From the NCBI GenBank assembly GCA_027619145.1, contig JAQCGA010000301.1:1-5615 (forward strand): a DNA stretch of 5,615 nt, read 5' to 3'. Made by a program: the position numbers and the translations under genes. The notes under the pieces were generated by a model, which saw nothing but the letters and a program-made list of their open reading frames with translations, was not told the origin of the DNA and ran no database searches. This DNA comes from a bacterium (lineage in GTDB: Bacteria; Latescibacterota; UBA2968; GCA-2709665). This document shows positions 4,935 through 5,615 of the stretch, in pieces (within the stretch, counting starts at the first letter, position 1; the number at the start of each line of letters is the position of its first letter).

Positions 4935-5615
4935 GTGGCGAAGGGACCCCAAAAAACAGATCTGGCAATTCATGGAGGCAAACCGGTTCATTCGAAACCG
5001 TGGCGCAACGGATCGTTTCACTTTACGCAGGAAGTGGCGGCGCTGAAAAAATTGTTGTCCGGCCCGGCATTGCCGTTGGCGCGAGGAAAGGCCGTGATGG
5101 CCTACCGCGAAGCCTTGAAGAAACAATATGGGATGAAGTATGCGGTGCCTACCAGTTCGGGGTCTGCGGCCATACACGTGGCGCTGGCTGCGGCGGGTAT
5201 TGGTGCGGGAGACGAAGTAATTTTGAGTCCGTTGACTGACTACGGGAGCATTATCGGAATTTTTCAATTGAATGCAATTCCAGTTTTTGCCGATGTACAG
5301 TCTGATGGGTTGTTGATGGATGTGAATTCTGCAGCGGAGAAGATTACCGAACATACCCGTGCGATTATGCCCATTCACAATGGTGGGTATGCGGTAGATA
5401 TGCAGGCGGTGATGAAGCTGGCCCGCAAGCACAATTTGACAGTGATGGAAGATTGTGCTCAGGCACATCTGGGTTCTATTAATGGGAAATACCTGGGAAC
5501 GATTGGGCATCTGGGTGCGTGGAGTACCAACGAGAGCAAGCATATGAAGTCCGGTGAGGGTGGTTTTATTCTGACGAACAACCGCAAAATGGCAGAGAAG
5601 GCGGATTTGTTTTCG
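4935..5615 (+). CDS. DegT/DnrJ/EryC1/StrS family PLP-dependent aminotransferase (3' truncated by window edge)
   Basis: The frame stays open from a GTG start to the window end, giving the first 227 residues of a family usually 370-400 long. These enzymes transfer an amino group to keto-sugars, or act as related dehydratases, using pyridoxal phosphate. Visible motifs are the N-terminal DLAIHGGKPV (9-18), the phosphate-binding TSSGSAAIHVAL (73-84), MEDCAQAHLG (171-180) with Asp173 to hold the pyridine nitrogen, and ESKHMKSGEGG (200-210) with Lys202 as the Schiff-base lysine. The lysine is present, so it should aminate rather than act like the His-containing dehydratase branch. The missing C-terminal part prevents substrate assignment. 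It follows the enolase gene by 60 bp, so it may be co-transcribed or have its own promoter near the two palindromes. Alternative roles include amino-sugar or AHBA-like synthesis. Confidence 0.92.
   Translation, partial: MAKGPQKTDLAIHGGKPVHSKPWRNGSFHFTQEVAALKKLLSGPALPLARGKAVMAYREALKKQYGMKYAVPTSSGSAAIHVALAAAGIGAGDEVILSPLTDYGSIIGIFQLNAIPVFADVQSDGLLMDVNSAAEKITEHTRAIMPIHNGGYAVDMQAVMKLARKHNLTVMEDCAQAHLGSINGKYLGTIGHLGAWSTNESKHMKSGEGGFILTNNRKMAEKADLFS

Noticed and set aside
4374..5543. 389-codon minus-strand open frame
   Set aside because: It is antisense to the enolase gene and the aminotransferase gene, which both show full family motifs. Its translation is rich in Arg, His and Gln with no recognisable domain.

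Overview
This window looks like bacterial chromosome from an organism with moderate GC content and Shine-Dalgarno-led translation. Every confident gene start has a purine-rich AAGGAG, GAGGAG or GGGGAG-type site. The gene mix is an aldo/keto reductase, a YchF-like protein, a beta-hydroxyacid dehydrogenase, a mandelate-racemase-type enolase and a DegT/StrS aminotransferase. Such mixes are common in genomes of uncultured, sugar-degrading lineages (Latescibacterota- or Poribacteria-like, or planctomycete-like). That placement is a loose inference; no rRNA or marker gene here settles it. I see no tRNA, rRNA, CRISPR array, transposase or phage gene.

Layout. Positions 1-73 hold a palindromic element with a perfect 20-bp palindrome, just downstream of a minus-strand aldo/keto reductase gene (74-844). 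That gene has its own good sigma-70-type promoter (941-946 / 918-923) in the 132-bp gap shared with the divergent gene. The divergent gene (977-2038) is a YchF/OLA1-family protein. It keeps the NxxE nucleotide-specificity motif and a textbook TGS domain, but its Walker A serine is replaced by arginine and both switch regions are eroded. After it comes a gene-free stretch of 304 bp (2039-2342) with a possible promoter and several small stem-loops. This leads into a 144-residue protein that resembles DUF5069 (2343-2777).

A 10-bp stem followed by four T residues (2790-2840) separates that gene from a catabolic-looking cluster on the plus strand. The cluster is a 3-hydroxyisobutyrate-dehydrogenase-family oxidoreductase (2859-3749), then 27 bp later a mandelate racemase/muconate lactonizing enzyme family protein (3777-4874), then 60 bp later a DegT/StrS aminotransferase that runs off the right edge (4935-5615+). 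The last gap carries two palindromes, one of them lying across the stop codon of the enolase gene.

How the genes may work together. An acid-sugar dehydratase or epimerase, a beta-hydroxyacid dehydrogenase and a sugar aminotransferase side by side suggest processing of sugar acids or modified sugars. The exact substrates cannot be read from sequence. The features most worth a second look are the YchF variant with its damaged catalytic centre, the uncharacterised 144-residue protein behind a long structured leader, the hairpin with three GCTGAA repeats in its loop, and the paired palindromes before the aminotransferase gene.
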